The notes under the pieces were generated by a model, which was not told where the DNA came from, did no database searches, and was given only the letters and a program-made list of their open reading frames with translations. A program made the translations under genes and the position numbers. This document shows, one piece after another, positions 11,921-22,275 of a DNA stretch of 64,000 bases (its first letter is position 1; each line of letters opens with the position of its first letter). This DNA comes from Diphasiastrum complanatum (taxonomy: Eukaryota; Streptophyta; Lycopodiopsida; Lycopodiales; Lycopodiaceae). The stretch spans positions 5,649,053-5,713,052 of the forward strand of contig CM055109.1 in the NCBI GenBank assembly GCA_029204225.1. The letters run 5' to 3'.

Positions 11921-12043
11921 CCAGGCCACAATGTTTTTATTTACTGTATTTTTTCAGTATGATGAAGTGTCAAACTTCATACCCTTCAAAATGAGACCAT
12001 TTTGATGTATTTTGGTCATATAAGCCATTTTTAGCTATTTTTC

Positions 12044-12051
12044 CTATATAG
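12044..12051 (+). promoter_or_regulatory. Putative TATA box of element D
   Basis: CTATATAG lies 214 bases into the 5' LTR, in an AT-rich stretch followed by the purine-rich GAGAGAGGAGAGAGAG. The position suits a U3 promoter; the start site is not visible. Confidence 0.4.
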
Positions 12052-12484
12052 GGAATATCTAGGGTCAAGTACCTTCTAGAGAGAGGAGAGAGAGTCATCT
12101 TCCTCATCCATAAATAGTAGGGAAGTCGTGGAGAACAGGTTGGAGAAACCTTTTGTATGCTTCATTGAGATCAATAGATCATTGTCATTGTTTCTTCCTC
12201 CATTGAGAGCATTGTTGTGTGTATTGTCTTCAAGCTATTGTGTATGATCTTAGGTGCTTTCCAAAAGTGGTAGGCTGATGTATTATGGACTGTATAATGC
12301 TATTTTGGGCCGCACTTGATGTTTATGGAAGTTTCCATTTGTGATAAATGCTTTTTGATCAAGTTCTTTGCATTCTAGGTAGCATAGAATGTGTTGCCAA
12401 TTCCTAGCTTATGTAGTTTGGAGTGCAAGCATTCAAGCCAATGATCTTGGAGTTTAGATCCACTTAGGATCTGTATTTTTCACA

Positions 12485-12496
12485 TGGTATCAGAGC
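12485..12496 (+). other. Primer-binding site of element D
   Basis: TGGTATCAGAGC directly follows the 5' LTR; it is the initiator Met-tRNA primer site of plant copia elements. Confidence 0.93.
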
Positions 12497-13656
12497 TGGT
12501 TGGCTTCTATTTACAGTAAGTATTCCATTTTTGGTGATATTTGGATGTTTGATCAAGTTCTAGCATGATTTTGCATTGCTTTGTTGATCAAATCTTACTA
12601 ACCTTTGTTTTGTGAGTTGAACTTGTGGATCAAAAGCATATTTCAGGTCTATTGAAGATCAGAGGCTGAAAAGAAACTATTTTGGATCAGATCATAACAC
12701 CTAATCATTTGTGATTGTGAGGCTTGTGCATATTCAATACTAACAATGTTCTTTTCAATCCTATTGTTGACAATCTCCATTCTTGGATGAACACTCTCCT
12801 TAAGTGGATGAAACTTCTCCTTAAGTGGATGACAAATGCTCTTTTGAGTGAGTTGTAATTCTCCTAAAGGCTGAGCAAAGCTCCCATTTGGATGAAAGAT
12901 CCCCTTTTTTGGGTGAACATATTGTAAGCTCCATTGTGAAGAGCATATTGTAAAGATTGTCATCAATTTTGGCATAATTTTTGGTGTACTTTGTTGAGCA
13001 TGTAAGTAACTCTCCTTATGTAATTTGATTGGAGCATTTGCTGGAAGGTGTTAACCATTATGCAAGTGTGTTTTCAGGTTCTTAACAGGTTGAGGAACAT
13101 TCTCATGTGAAGTGATCTTAGATCTACATCTAAACACCAAGATTTGACAAGATAGTGAAGCTAGTCTTGTGATTCACTAAGTGTGCTCATTCATTCACCT
13201 CTAAATCTTGTATTTATCACTTGCTGGAGTTTATAAACTTTTAGAAGTGTGGTTTACATGTGGTTTTACAGGTTGAATCAATATCTTAGTGTGTTGATCA
13301 TATGTTGATCAAGTTTGTTCATTACTAGGTAATCTTGGCATCCTAGTTTTGGGTATTTTCTAAGAATGCAAGTAACTCTTCACACCATAACTTGATTTGG
13401 TCACTTGCTGGAAAGTTTGAGAGCTTAAGCAAGAGTGTGTTCAGGTTGGTTTGATTTTGTAATCCATTCTTAGTGTGTGCAAAGTGTTGCATGTGTTTCA
13501 ATCTTCCTTTCTATGCTTGGAAACCATCTAGGTTCAAGATAGAAGTGTTTTAGGGTCCTAAATCTTCATAGATCTCTTTATCTATCATTTGTTGAGAGAA
13601 AAGTGAGTGCTAAGTGCTTTAGGACAAAACCTAAAAGTTGAAGAAACATTAGAATC
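12497..13656 (+). other. Long untranslated leader of element D
   Basis: About 1.16 kb separates the primer site from the Gag start. It has no long frame. It contains repeated blocks with GGATGA and TCTCCTTAAGTG (12780-12840) and repeated phrases about TTGCTGGA and TGTGTTTTCAGGTT. An inverted copy lies at 46786-47672, where the GGATGA block has more units. The leader may hold packaging or dimerisation signals; that is inference. Confidence 0.75.
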
Positions 13657-16600
13657 ATGGCTTCCAATGGTGGGATCATGCTAGAGTCTAGTGAAAGGTT
13701 GAGTTCATCAAACTACTCTACTTGGAAAGTGAGGATGGAGTCCTTACTTGAGTTGAATGAACTCATGGACATAGTTGCAGAAATTGAAGAGAGACCTCTC
13801 ACACTTCAAGAGCAACAAAGGTTTGATAAGAAGGCCAAAAGGGCTCTTCATATCATTAAAATGAATGTTACAAATGAACTTCTCAAGGAAGTTGGAAAGT
13901 GTCAAAGTGCAAGTGAGGCATGGAATGCCTTAAAGAAGCTCTTTGAATCAAAGTCCACATCTAGGGTATTGACCCTAAGGAGACAAATATTTTCTAGTAG
14001 GCAAAGAGAGGGTGAAAGTGCTCATGCATTTATCTTGAGAGTTAAGTCCCTAAGTGATGATTTAGCATGCATTGATGAGAACATAAAAGATGGTGAAATA
14101 GTCCAAGTTATGTTGAATGGTTTGCTAAATGAACATGCTAACCTTGTGCAAAGTTTTGCCATTCAAAGAGTCTTGCCAAGTGTGGTTGACTTGCAAGAAA
14201 TCTTATTGGCTGAAGAACATAGGTTGCAATCAAAGCTTGATGGTGCATCCTTGCAAGGTGGAGGTGAAGAGGCTTTCTTCACAAAAGGCAAATTCAAGGG
14301 CAAAGGTAAAGGCAAAGGGAAATGGTCCAAAGGTGGTAACTTTGATCATGATGATCACTCTTCCTCTTCCTCTTCTACTAAGAACAATAAGTCAAAGTTC
14401 AAGTGCTTTTATTGTGGGATAAAAGGTCATTTTGAAAATGAATGTTATAAGAAGAAAAGAGAGCAAGGAGAGAGGCAAGGAAATCTTACAATAGATGAGG
14501 AAGAACATAACACATGTGAATCACTTGTTATGACTTCAAGTTTGTTAGCCAACATAGATGATAATGATCCTTGGTGGATTGATAGTGGAGCCTCATCTCA
14601 CATGACAAGACATAAGGAATACTTTACATCCTTATTGTCTTATGAGGGAGAAGGTAAAATCATCTACACTGCAAATGATGGTCAATGTGACATCAAAGGC
14701 ATAGGCACTATTCCTATTTCCCTTTCAACAAATAGGAAAGCAAATCTTGAAAATGTTTTGTACATTCCTTCAATCACTAAGAATTTGCTTAGTGTAAGTC
14801 AAATGATTGACAAAGGACTTGATGTGGAGTTCATTGGAGATGCATGTTTGATAAGTAAATGTGGATCCTTGATTGCTCAAGGTAGGAGGCATGGTAAACT
14901 TTTCAAGCTTGATGCATGTGTGATCTCTAATCATGAAGGATGTATGGCTAGGGAGCAATTGACAAACCAAGAAGTTTGGCACAAGAGGTTGGGCCATCCC
15001 AACTTCAAATCTTTGGAGGTAATGGCAAAGAAAGAGCTTGTTCTTGGTCTCCCTAAAAGTCTTGTTGCAAACAATAGTGTTTGTGAACATTGTGCCTTGT
15101 CCAAATCTCATAGACTTGCTTATTCTAGATCTACTTCTAGATCTAAAGAAGCTTTTCAACTTGTGCATTCTGATATTCATTCTTCTAGTACAACTAGCAA
15201 TGGTGGGGCAAAGATGTATGCAACTTTCATTGATGACTTTAGTAGGTATACTTGGATCTATCTTCTTAAAAGTAAGGATGAAGTGTTTGCTGCATTTGTC
15301 AAGTTCAAGAATGAAATGGAAAACCAATTCAATACAAAGATCAAATGCTTAAGATCTGATAATGGAGGGGAATACACCTCAAATAGGTTCAAAGACTTTT
15401 GTATAGCACATGGGATTAAGAGGGAGATGTCTAGTCCTAGGACTCCACAACAGAATGGAGTGGCCGAGAGGAAGAATAGAACCCTTTGTGAATGTGCCAA
15501 GGCAATGAGACTACATGCTAATCTTGCTAAGTCTTTTTGGGGGGAAGCTTTAGCATGTGCTAACTATCTATGTAATAGATGGACAAGTGCTTCCTTGGAT
15601 GGTAAAACTCCTCATGAGGTTCTTTATGGTAGAAGGCCGAGTGTCAAGCATTGTAGGATCTTTGGATGTACATGTTTTGTCAATATCACACTTGATGATA
15701 GAACTAAAGAAGATCCTTCATCAAAGAAGGGTGTGTTTGTTGGCTATAGTGAAGTAAGCAAGGCTTACAAAGTGTACATTCCTTCTACAAAGAAAGTTGT
15801 CATAAGTAGGGATGTCATCTTTCATGAAGAGAATGTTTCCAATGTTGTTGATGTTGATGTTGATGTGCCTACTAATCATCATGATGTGCAAGATGTCTTG
15901 GATGAAGATGGAGATGCCACTCCAAAGCAAACTTCAAGGAAGACTCAAAGGCAAAGGGCTAAGCCATCAAGGCTAACCTATGATGAAAAAGGAAAGCAAG
16001 TGGTGGACAACTCTAACTTTGCTTTTCTTACCTCTTTTGATGAACCAACTTGTGTAGGTGAAGCAATTCAAAAGAAGGAATGGATCCAAACCATGGATCA
16101 TGAGCATCAAGCACTCATCAAAAGCAACACATGGAGGTTGGTAAAGCTTCCAAAGGACAAGAAGGCAATTGGTTGTAAGTGGATCTTCAAGATCAAGACA
16201 AATCAAGATGGATCAATCAACAAGTACAAGGCAAGGTTGGTGGCAAAGGGGTATGCTCAAGAATATGGTATTGACTATGATGAGACCTTTGCACCCGTGG
16301 CAAAGATGGTAACTATTCGAATCCTAATCTCTCTTGCAACTCTTTATGATTGGGATATGTGGCAAATGGATGTTACTAATGCCTTCTTGAATGGTGATCT
16401 TGAAGAAGATATTTACATGGAGCAACCCGAGGGCTATGTTTCACATGATGAGCCTAATCATGTGTGCTATCTCCAAAAGAGTTTGTATGGGCTAAAGCAA
16501 GCACCAAGGAGTTGGTATGCTAAGCTCAATTCCTTCTTACTTTCTCAAAACTTTGTTATGAGTGAGTATGATCATTCTCTCTACTTTAGATTGAATGAAA

Positions 16601-17604
16601 ATGATATCACTTTACTTTTGATCTATGTTGATGACATTATCTTAAGTGGTGGTAACAATCTAGATATAGATGAAATCAAGATGGCACTCAAAAGAGAGTT
16701 TGAAATTCAAGATCTTGGTAAACTTCATTATATCTTAGGAATAGAGATTATTAGAACTTCTAAATCTACATTCATATGTCAAGAAAAGTATGTTAACTCT
16801 ATTCTAAAAAGGTTTCATATGGAAGATTGTAAAGTTGTTTCTACTCCTATGGAATCAAATGTAAAGCTAACTACAAGAAGTAATGAAAGATCCTTCAAGG
16901 ACATTACTCTCTATAGAAAGCTAATAGGATCTCTTATATGGTTAACCATCACAAGACCTGATCTAAGCTTTGTGGTTGGTAAACTAAGTCAATTTATGCA
17001 AGATCCTAGTGAGGCTCATTGGAAGCTAGGAAAGAGAGTACTTAGATACATCTCGGGATCTAGAGATTTTGGCATCTTGTATGGAGGTACTACACCTAAC
17101 CTTTGTGGATTTTCAGATTCAGATTTTGCAGGTGATCAAATGGATAGGAAGTCAACAAGTGCCTTTGCAATCTATCTTGGAGATGGAGTGGTCTCATGGC
17201 TATCAAAGAAGCAACCAACTATCTCTCTATCTTCCACCGAAGCCGAGTACAAGGCATTAACAACATGCACCAAGGAGATTCTTTGGATCAAGAGGATGTT
17301 ATTGGATCTTCACTTGCTGGAACCAGAGAAGACTCCAATCATACTTTGTGATAACCTTTCAGCCCAAAGCTTGGCAAGCAATCCTGTTTTTCATGCAAGG
17401 AGCAAGCACATTGAGATTGCTTTTGTGAGAGATCAAGTCATTGCCAAAGAGGTGGAGCTTCAACATGTCTCTTCAAAGGAGTGTGTGGCTGATATCTTCA
17501 CCAAACCATTGGGAAAGGACCTATATTTAATGCATAGATCTAATCTTGGAATGTGCTCAAAGACTATGTTGAAACTAGCATCCAATGTTGAAGAGGGAGT
17601 GTGA
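13657..17604 (+). CDS. Gag-Pol polyprotein of Ty1/copia element D
   Basis: This is a single 1315-residue frame. Gag occupies about residues 1-265 and ends with a zinc knuckle C250-X2-C253-X4-H258-X4-C263 after a Gly/Lys-rich stretch. Protease has the active-site DSGA at 309-312. The integrase zinc domain uses H442, H447, C476 and C479, and the catalytic triad is D506, D568 and E604 (35 residues between the last two). Reverse transcriptase has YVDD at 990-993. RNase H has D1154/D1156, E1195/E1197 and D1232. All key residues are present. One oddity is HIEIAFVRD near 1251, which lacks two residues present in related elements (HIEIAHHFVRE in G). The stop codon lies inside the first five bases of the 3' LTR. 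The product would form cytoplasmic virus-like particles, copy the RNA to DNA and insert it in the nucleus. The start is the first ATG of the frame and gives the expected copia Gag N-terminus. Confidence 0.97.
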   Translation: MASNGGIMLESSERLSSSNYSTWKVRMESLLELNELMDIVAEIEERPLTLQEQQRFDKKAKRALHIIKMNVTNELLKEVGKCQSASEAWNALKKLFESKSTSRVLTLRRQIFSSRQREGESAHAFILRVKSLSDDLACIDENIKDGEIVQVMLNGLLNEHANLVQSFAIQRVLPSVVDLQEILLAEEHRLQSKLDGASLQGGGEEAFFTKGKFKGKGKGKGKWSKGGNFDHDDHSSSSSSTKNNKSKFKCFYCGIKGHFENECYKKKREQGERQGNLTIDEEEHNTCESLVMTSSLLANIDDNDPWWIDSGASSHMTRHKEYFTSLLSYEGEGKIIYTANDGQCDIKGIGTIPISLSTNRKANLENVLYIPSITKNLLSVSQMIDKGLDVEFIGDACLISKCGSLIAQGRRHGKLFKLDACVISNHEGCMAREQLTNQEVWHKRLGHPNFKSLEVMAKKELVLGLPKSLVANNSVCEHCALSKSHRLAYSRSTSRSKEAFQLVHSDIHSSSTTSNGGAKMYATFIDDFSRYTWIYLLKSKDEVFAAFVKFKNEMENQFNTKIKCLRSDNGGEYTSNRFKDFCIAHGIKREMSSPRTPQQNGVAERKNRTLCECAKAMRLHANLAKSFWGEALACANYLCNRWTSASLDGKTPHEVLYGRRPSVKHCRIFGCTCFVNITLDDRTKEDPSSKKGVFVGYSEVSKAYKVYIPSTKKVVISRDVIFHEENVSNVVDVDVDVPTNHHDVQDVLDEDGDATPKQTSRKTQRQRAKPSRLTYDEKGKQVVDNSNFAFLTSFDEPTCVGEAIQKKEWIQTMDHEHQALIKSNTWRLVKLPKDKKAIGCKWIFKIKTNQDGSINKYKARLVAKGYAQEYGIDYDETFAPVAKMVTIRILISLATLYDWDMWQMDVTNAFLNGDLEEDIYMEQPEGYVSHDEPNHVCYLQKSLYGLKQAPRSWYAKLNSFLLSQNFVMSEYDHSLYFRLNENDITLLLIYVDDIILSGGNNLDIDEIKMALKREFEIQDLGKLHYILGIEIIRTSKSTFICQEKYVNSILKRFHMEDCKVVSTPMESNVKLTTRSNERSFKDITLYRKLIGSLIWLTITRPDLSFVVGKLSQFMQDPSEAHWKLGKRVLRYISGSRDFGILYGGTTPNLCGFSDSDFAGDQMDRKSTSAFAIYLGDGVVSWLSKKQPTISLSSTEAEYKALTTCTKEILWIKRMLLDLHLLEPEKTPIILCDNLSAQSLASNPVFHARSKHIEIAFVRDQVIAKEVELQHVSSKECVADIFTKPLGKDLYLMHRSNLGMCSKTMLKLASNVEEGV
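17590..17599 (+). other. Polypurine tract of element D
   Basis: GAAGAGGGAG immediately precedes the 3' LTR and overlaps the last codons of the polyprotein gene. Confidence 0.85.
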
Positions 17605-18253
17605 AAATTGTCAACATTTCCTAGCTAGTTTGAGGCCTAAATTGGCTAAAATTGTAAATAGTTTTGGTTCTGGAGTTTCACACGTGTGAACCAGGCCACA
17701 ATGTTTTTATTTACTGTATTTTTTCAGTATGATGAAGTGTCAAACTTCATACCCTTCAAAATGAGACCATTTTGATGTATTTTGGTCATATAAGCCATTT
17801 TTAGCTATTTTTCCTATATAGGGAATATCTAGGGTCAAGTACCTTCTAGAGAGAGGAGAGAGAGTCATCTTCCTCATCCATAAATAGTAGGGAAGTCGTG
17901 GAGAACAGGTTGGAGAAACCTTTTGTATGCTTCATTGAGATCAATAGATCATTGTCATTGTTTCTTCCTCCATTGAGAGCATTGTTGTGTGTATTGTCTT
18001 CAAGCTATTGTGTATGATCTTAGGTGCTTTTCAAAAGTGGTAGGCTGATGTATTATGGATGTATAATGCTATTTTGGGCCGCACTTGATGTTTATGGAAG
18101 TTTCCATTTGTGATAAATGCTTTTTGATCAAGTTCTTTGCATTCTAGGTAGCATAGAATGTGTTGCCAATTCCTAGCTTATGTAGTTTGGAGTGCAAGCA
18201 TTCAAGCCAATGATCTTGGAGTTTAGATCCACTTAGGATCTGTATTTTTCACA
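17600..18253 (+). repeat. 3' LTR of element D
   Basis: Its 654 bp start TGTGAAAAT and end TTTTTCACA, almost identical to 11830-12484. Its first five bases include the stop codon of the gag-pol frame. Confidence 0.95.
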
Positions 18254-18859
18254 GCATGGTTGTCTCAAACCTAACTGTTTTGCTCCCTTCATGGTTGTCT
18301 TTGACACCTACAAGACATTCCTCCTATTGATCTAAGTTAAAGTCTGAAATTATGGTTTGGTAAAGCTCCTATTATAATTTCTATGTTGAGTTCTCTTTCC
18401 TATTCTGCACTTAATGACGAGAGCCCCCAACAATTAGGTTCAGCAAAAACCGCCATAAGGCAAAGGATGATATGGGACAAAGGCATCCATGTATATCAAG
18501 CATTAGGTATTTAGTCCAACAATGTCCAAACAGTCACATACATCTTAGTCGGGAGTCATGTATTTCTACAATAGCTAACTGTGACTCCTCATAAAATAGA
18601 ATCCCCATGCATGCAACATATACAATGAGTGACAGTTAGAATTGTCACCTACCATATGCAAACCCACATTGAGATAGGAGGAACATTCCATAAGAAAATG
18701 TGTTGGCTGGGTGGTAGAAGCTGGTTTTGTTGTTCCCCTGATAGTAAGATTGAGAATTGCTTGAGAAAGAGCTGTGAAGAGTTTCATGGCAAGAAAAAAC
18801 TGTTTGTTGGAAAACTAAGCTATTTTGAGCCTTTGGAAGACAAGTAATCTTCTCAATCT
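18254..18859. other. Non-coding interval right of element D
   Basis: It starts with GCAT, the probable target-site copy. I see no continuation of the element C RNase H and no other recognisable gene. Confidence 0.5.
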
Positions 18860-19893
18860 TTCTTCGTCCATGTTTGAGCTCTTTGGCTCCTCGACATAGG
18901 ATGAACTATTATTGTTCTCCTATCTGCTTTGAGCTGATTTGTTTTTTGGGTTTTGGCGGCAGTCCATGGATGCATGACCCTTCTTATGATAGTGGATACA
19001 CTTGATTTTTGGACTTAGCCAACATGAATCGATAGTATGTCCTTCACGTTTGCATCTCACGCATGTCTTCTTGTCTCGACTCTATTGTTTTGACCTTTCT
19101 TTGTTCTTCCATTTGCCTTTGCTGGTTCCTTCTGCTTGCTGATCATAATTCTGCTTTCGATTTGACTCCCTCTTAGGATTGAATTGTTTCTTTGTCTTTT
19201 CCTTGTTGCTGTAAAGAGCTTGGTTAGAAGCATCCTTGTGATCAAGGTGCTCTCGAGCCTCGACTTCTTCTCAAATTGCGACAATTGCCTTTTCGAGTGT
19301 CATTGTAGGATCCTTTGCTAGCAGCGTTCTAGTTGTTTGTAAGGCTCTCAACAGATAAGTGAGCCGTTTGTCTAACTATACTACATTTCCTGCTCCAGAG
19401 TTGTGTAGTGAAAGGAATAGATCAACAGATAAGTGAGTTGTTTCTCTAACGATACTACATTTTTTGCTCCAGAATTGTGTAGTGAAAGGAATAGATCTTA
19501 AATCTTCCTAATAAAGAAAGTGAGGTCTTTACCATCCCACTATAGGTTTGTCAGCTGATCTTCAAGCATCATTATCTAACTGCGTGATTTTGTCTGAAAC
19601 CTTGTGAGTAGCATATCCCACATCTCTTTTGCTTTAGAGAGTGTAGCCAGGTCAAGAGTCAGGCTATCCTCGATGGATGATGATAACAAGGCTACTACCT
19701 TGTCATTCTTCTCCCTCCATTCACGTAGCTCCTTGCTTGTTGTTGTAGGCATCTCCTTGGTGCCATCTACCTAGGGGAATAATCCTTCTCCCTTTAGTAT
19801 CAGCGAGGTATTAACTTTTCATGCTAGGAAGTTAGATCCTGATGAATCGAGGACTGTACAGATCTTGGATTGTATGCTGCTTATTGAAGCCAT
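18860..19893 (-). pseudogene. Ty1/copia gag remnant E
   Basis: Read on the minus strand from ATG at 19893-19891 (MASISSIQSKICTVLDSSG), this is a copia Gag with recognisable text (LREWREKNDKVVALLSSSI, then TLSKAKEMWDMLLTRFQTK). Near 19062-18950 comes the zinc knuckle CVRCKREGHTIDSC. A second, damaged knuckle follows (CIHYHKKGHASMDC, Cys replaced). Several stops interrupt it, and no protease or later pol domain follows to the left. The primer site and LTR-like end lie directly upstream at 19989-20002, so this is the 5' part of an element whose pol is missing. Confidence 0.8.
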
Positions 19894-19988
19894 TGTTGTG
19901 AATTGTGTTCTCACTTGTTAATGGTTCTTTGTTTGAATGCTTAGCCTCCTGGATCTGATAGCTTTTTGGCTATGTCAAACTATGACAT

Positions 19989-20000
19989 GCTCTGATACCA
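19989..20000 (-). other. Primer-binding site of remnant E
   Basis: The plus strand reads GCTCTGATACCA, the exact complement of the copia primer site. It lies between remnant gag E and an LTR-like end at 20002. Confidence 0.85.
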
Positions 20001-20001
20001 T

Positions 20002-21349
20002 TGATGGAAAGTGCAAATTGAAATTCCAGTAAACTTTTGGTGACAAACTGATGGGAGTCTCTCGAATGATTCGCAAAATTATTCGTGAAACTGTTCTGAT
20101 CACAAATAATTTCTGCTCAAGAAGAATTCGTGAAAAGATCAATTAAGCTCTGTAACAAAACAAGAATAATTTGCGAAAAGATCAATCAGGCTCTGTCACG
20201 AAACGAAACGAAACGAGACAAAACTAGATGAAACGAAGTGAAGCGAAACGAAACTTGAATGAGCTCTGAAATTGATTTATGCTGAAATCCAAGTGATCGC
20301 AAAGTGAAATGAAATGAAATTCGAAGCGAAAAAAAAAAACATTCACGAACAAAATCAGTTCATGTGGAATTCAAATATGATTGCTGGTCATTGCCGACTA
20401 TATCATTTCTAAAATCCTCCAAAATGTAGACCAACACTATTGATCTACGTTATAGATTAATATAGCATTCAACAAAATTAAACCAATGTGTGAAATTGAA
20501 TAAACAAGTAAATGAGATATACGAATAGTAGCAGACAAATATTCATTCAAGATCATACAATAATTCAGAATAATATGCACATAACAGCTACAATATTATC
20601 TATTGATCTTTTGATTTCAAACACTATGTGAAAGATCGACACAGTGCATTGGCATGAGAGAAATACAATTCTCTCATGAATAGTGTCTCACTTACTAGCA
20701 GACTTGTGGATCTGCTGATCCTCTTACAAAATTGTCTCGCTCATAGGCGAACATTTGTCTTACTATTTTTATGCATAAAGCAGAAAGTATATAGTTCGTG
20801 AACTTTTTCGTGCACTTCGTGTAACTTCCCTGATCAAAAAGACTAAACATCTATAACTAACCATGGATTACAAGAGTGGCAGATTAGCCACGTCCTAAAG
20901 TACTTCTGTTGATGTCACCATATCATATCAAATGTTTGTACCCCATGGTACTTGGTTGATCTTCTTGGTCTTTTGTGGAGAAATTGTTCGTGTGTCGCGT
21001 TTTGTTTCGTGTGTCGCAAAATTGTTCGCGAACATTTTTGCTTCATGTGTCTTTAGTGTCAAAATCAGGGTGGAAAGCTAGCAAAGCTCATTCAAGTTTT
21101 GTTTCGCTTCGCTTCGTTTCATCTAGTTTCATTTCATTTTGTTTCATTTCGTGACAGAGCCTGATTGATCTTTTCACAAATTGTTCTCGTTTCGTTACAG
21201 GGCTTGATTGATCTTTTTGCGAATTCTTCTTGAGCAGAAATGATTCGTGATCAGAACAGTTTCGCGAATAATTTTGTGAATCGTGCAAGAGGCTCCCATC
21301 AGTTCATCACCAGAATTTTATTGGAATTTCAATTTTGCACCTTCCATCA
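20002..21349. repeat. Segment bounded by 264/265-bp inverted LTR-end repeats
   Basis: The left arm 20002-20265 begins TGATGGAAAGTGCAAATTG. The right arm 21085-21349 is its reverse complement with roughly 85 percent identity and ends CTTCCATCA. The 819-bp middle shows no clear inverted similarity. On the left the arm abuts a minus-strand primer site, so it is the 3' end of a minus-strand LTR. The right arm is the same end in plus orientation, joined without a primer site to pol remnant F. Either two LTRs lie head to head with one truncated, or the LTR itself has long terminal inverted repeats. The arms are rich in CGAAACGAAACG words. Confidence 0.75.
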
Positions 21350-21409
21350 GAAACTTCTGGAGTAGATACATTTGGACATTTGTTGACCTTTTAATTGTCT
21401 CTCTATCAG

Positions 21410-22275
21410 AGGTTCAAGATATTTTATCACCTTCATCGATGACTACAATAAGTTTGTTGTTGTCTACTTCATCAATAACAAATCAAAAGACCTTGACAAG
21501 TTTACAAAGTATGTAAACTGGGCTGAGAAGCTGACAGAGAAGAAAATCAAGCAGATCAGAACTAATAGATGTGGAGAATATATCTCCAACCATTTTGCTA
21601 ATTTCTGCATTAGCCAAGACATTCTTCATTGAAGGACTGCATCATTCACGCCACAACACAATGGTGTGGCTGAGAGGAAGAACTATCAAATATAAGTGGG
21701 TCTACAAGCACAAATAAGGACTAGATGACAATGTACTAAGATACAAACCCAGACTAGTTGCAAAAGGTTTCTCACAGAAGTATGGTATCGACTATATTGA
21801 AACCTTTTCTCTTGTTGTAAAGCGAATGCCTATATGCATATTTTTGCATATGCGACTGCCTATGATCTGAAGATCCACATTGTAGACGAAAAGACAACAT
21901 TCCTATATGGAGAGCTGAAAGAAGAGGTCTACATGGACCAACCACCAGGTTTTGCCTACAAGTCATTCATAGACTATGCCTACAAAATGCACAGAAGCAT
22001 CTATGGACTGAAACAGTCTGCCAGGTAGTGGTATAAGAAGAAGGATCATGCTCTTAGATCCTTGAGCTTCCACCCTTTAATGATTGATTACAATGTTTAT
22101 GTGAAAGTCATAAACAAGGAGATCATCATCATCGGTGTCTATGTTGATGACACGCAGATTATGTCAAGGAGTGACAACCTGATTGCACAAGTGAAGGTAG
22201 ATAATTTGAAATACTTCAGAATATCGGACGTAGGAGAAGCCAAGTGTTATCTAGGTTTGCAGATTGACAGAGATC
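21410..22275 (+). pseudogene. Ty1/copia pol remnant F (integrase and RT)
   Basis: Translation gives the end of an integrase core (YFITFIDDYNKF, then NGVAERKN near 21670) that jumps directly into RT ([30 protein letters not shown], then VYVDDTQIM near 22140). The second integrase Asp is replaced (TNRCGEY for the usual SDNGGEY). The C-terminal half of integrase and the N-terminal part of RT are deleted, and the text fades after LGLQIDR near 22275. It is non-functional. It lies just right of the plus-oriented LTR end at 21349, but the primer site, gag and protease expected between them are missing. Confidence 0.82.

Larger units (their letters stand above)
11830..12484 (+). repeat. 5' LTR of element D
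   Basis: It begins TGTGAAAAT and ends TTTTTCACA, so the ends form short inverted repeats. It differs from the 3' LTR only near 12271 (CC versus TC) and by one base near 12290. It must contain the element promoter. Confidence 0.95.
11830..18253 (+). mobile_element. Element D: apparently intact Ty1/copia retrotransposon
   Basis: The 6424-bp element has two nearly identical LTRs (655 and 654 bp), a Met-tRNA primer site, a long leader, one unbroken Gag-Pol frame and a polypurine tract. By eye the LTRs differ by one substitution and one single-base indel, which implies recent insertion. The flanks share GCAT (11826-11829 and 18254-18257). This is a 4-bp target duplication, or 5 bp (AGCAT) if the terminal A of the LTR is counted. 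It sits in the RNase H end of element C. B (6041-8654), the partial LTR at 45981 and the antisense leader at 46786-47672 belong to the same family. Confidence 0.95.

Noticed and set aside
14770-15327. 185-residue minus-strand frame
   Set aside because: It is antisense to the intact polyprotein gene of element D and has no domain.
18860-22275. Reading gag E and pol F as one element
   Set aside because: They are on opposite strands and separated by inverted LTR ends, so they cannot be one transcription unit.
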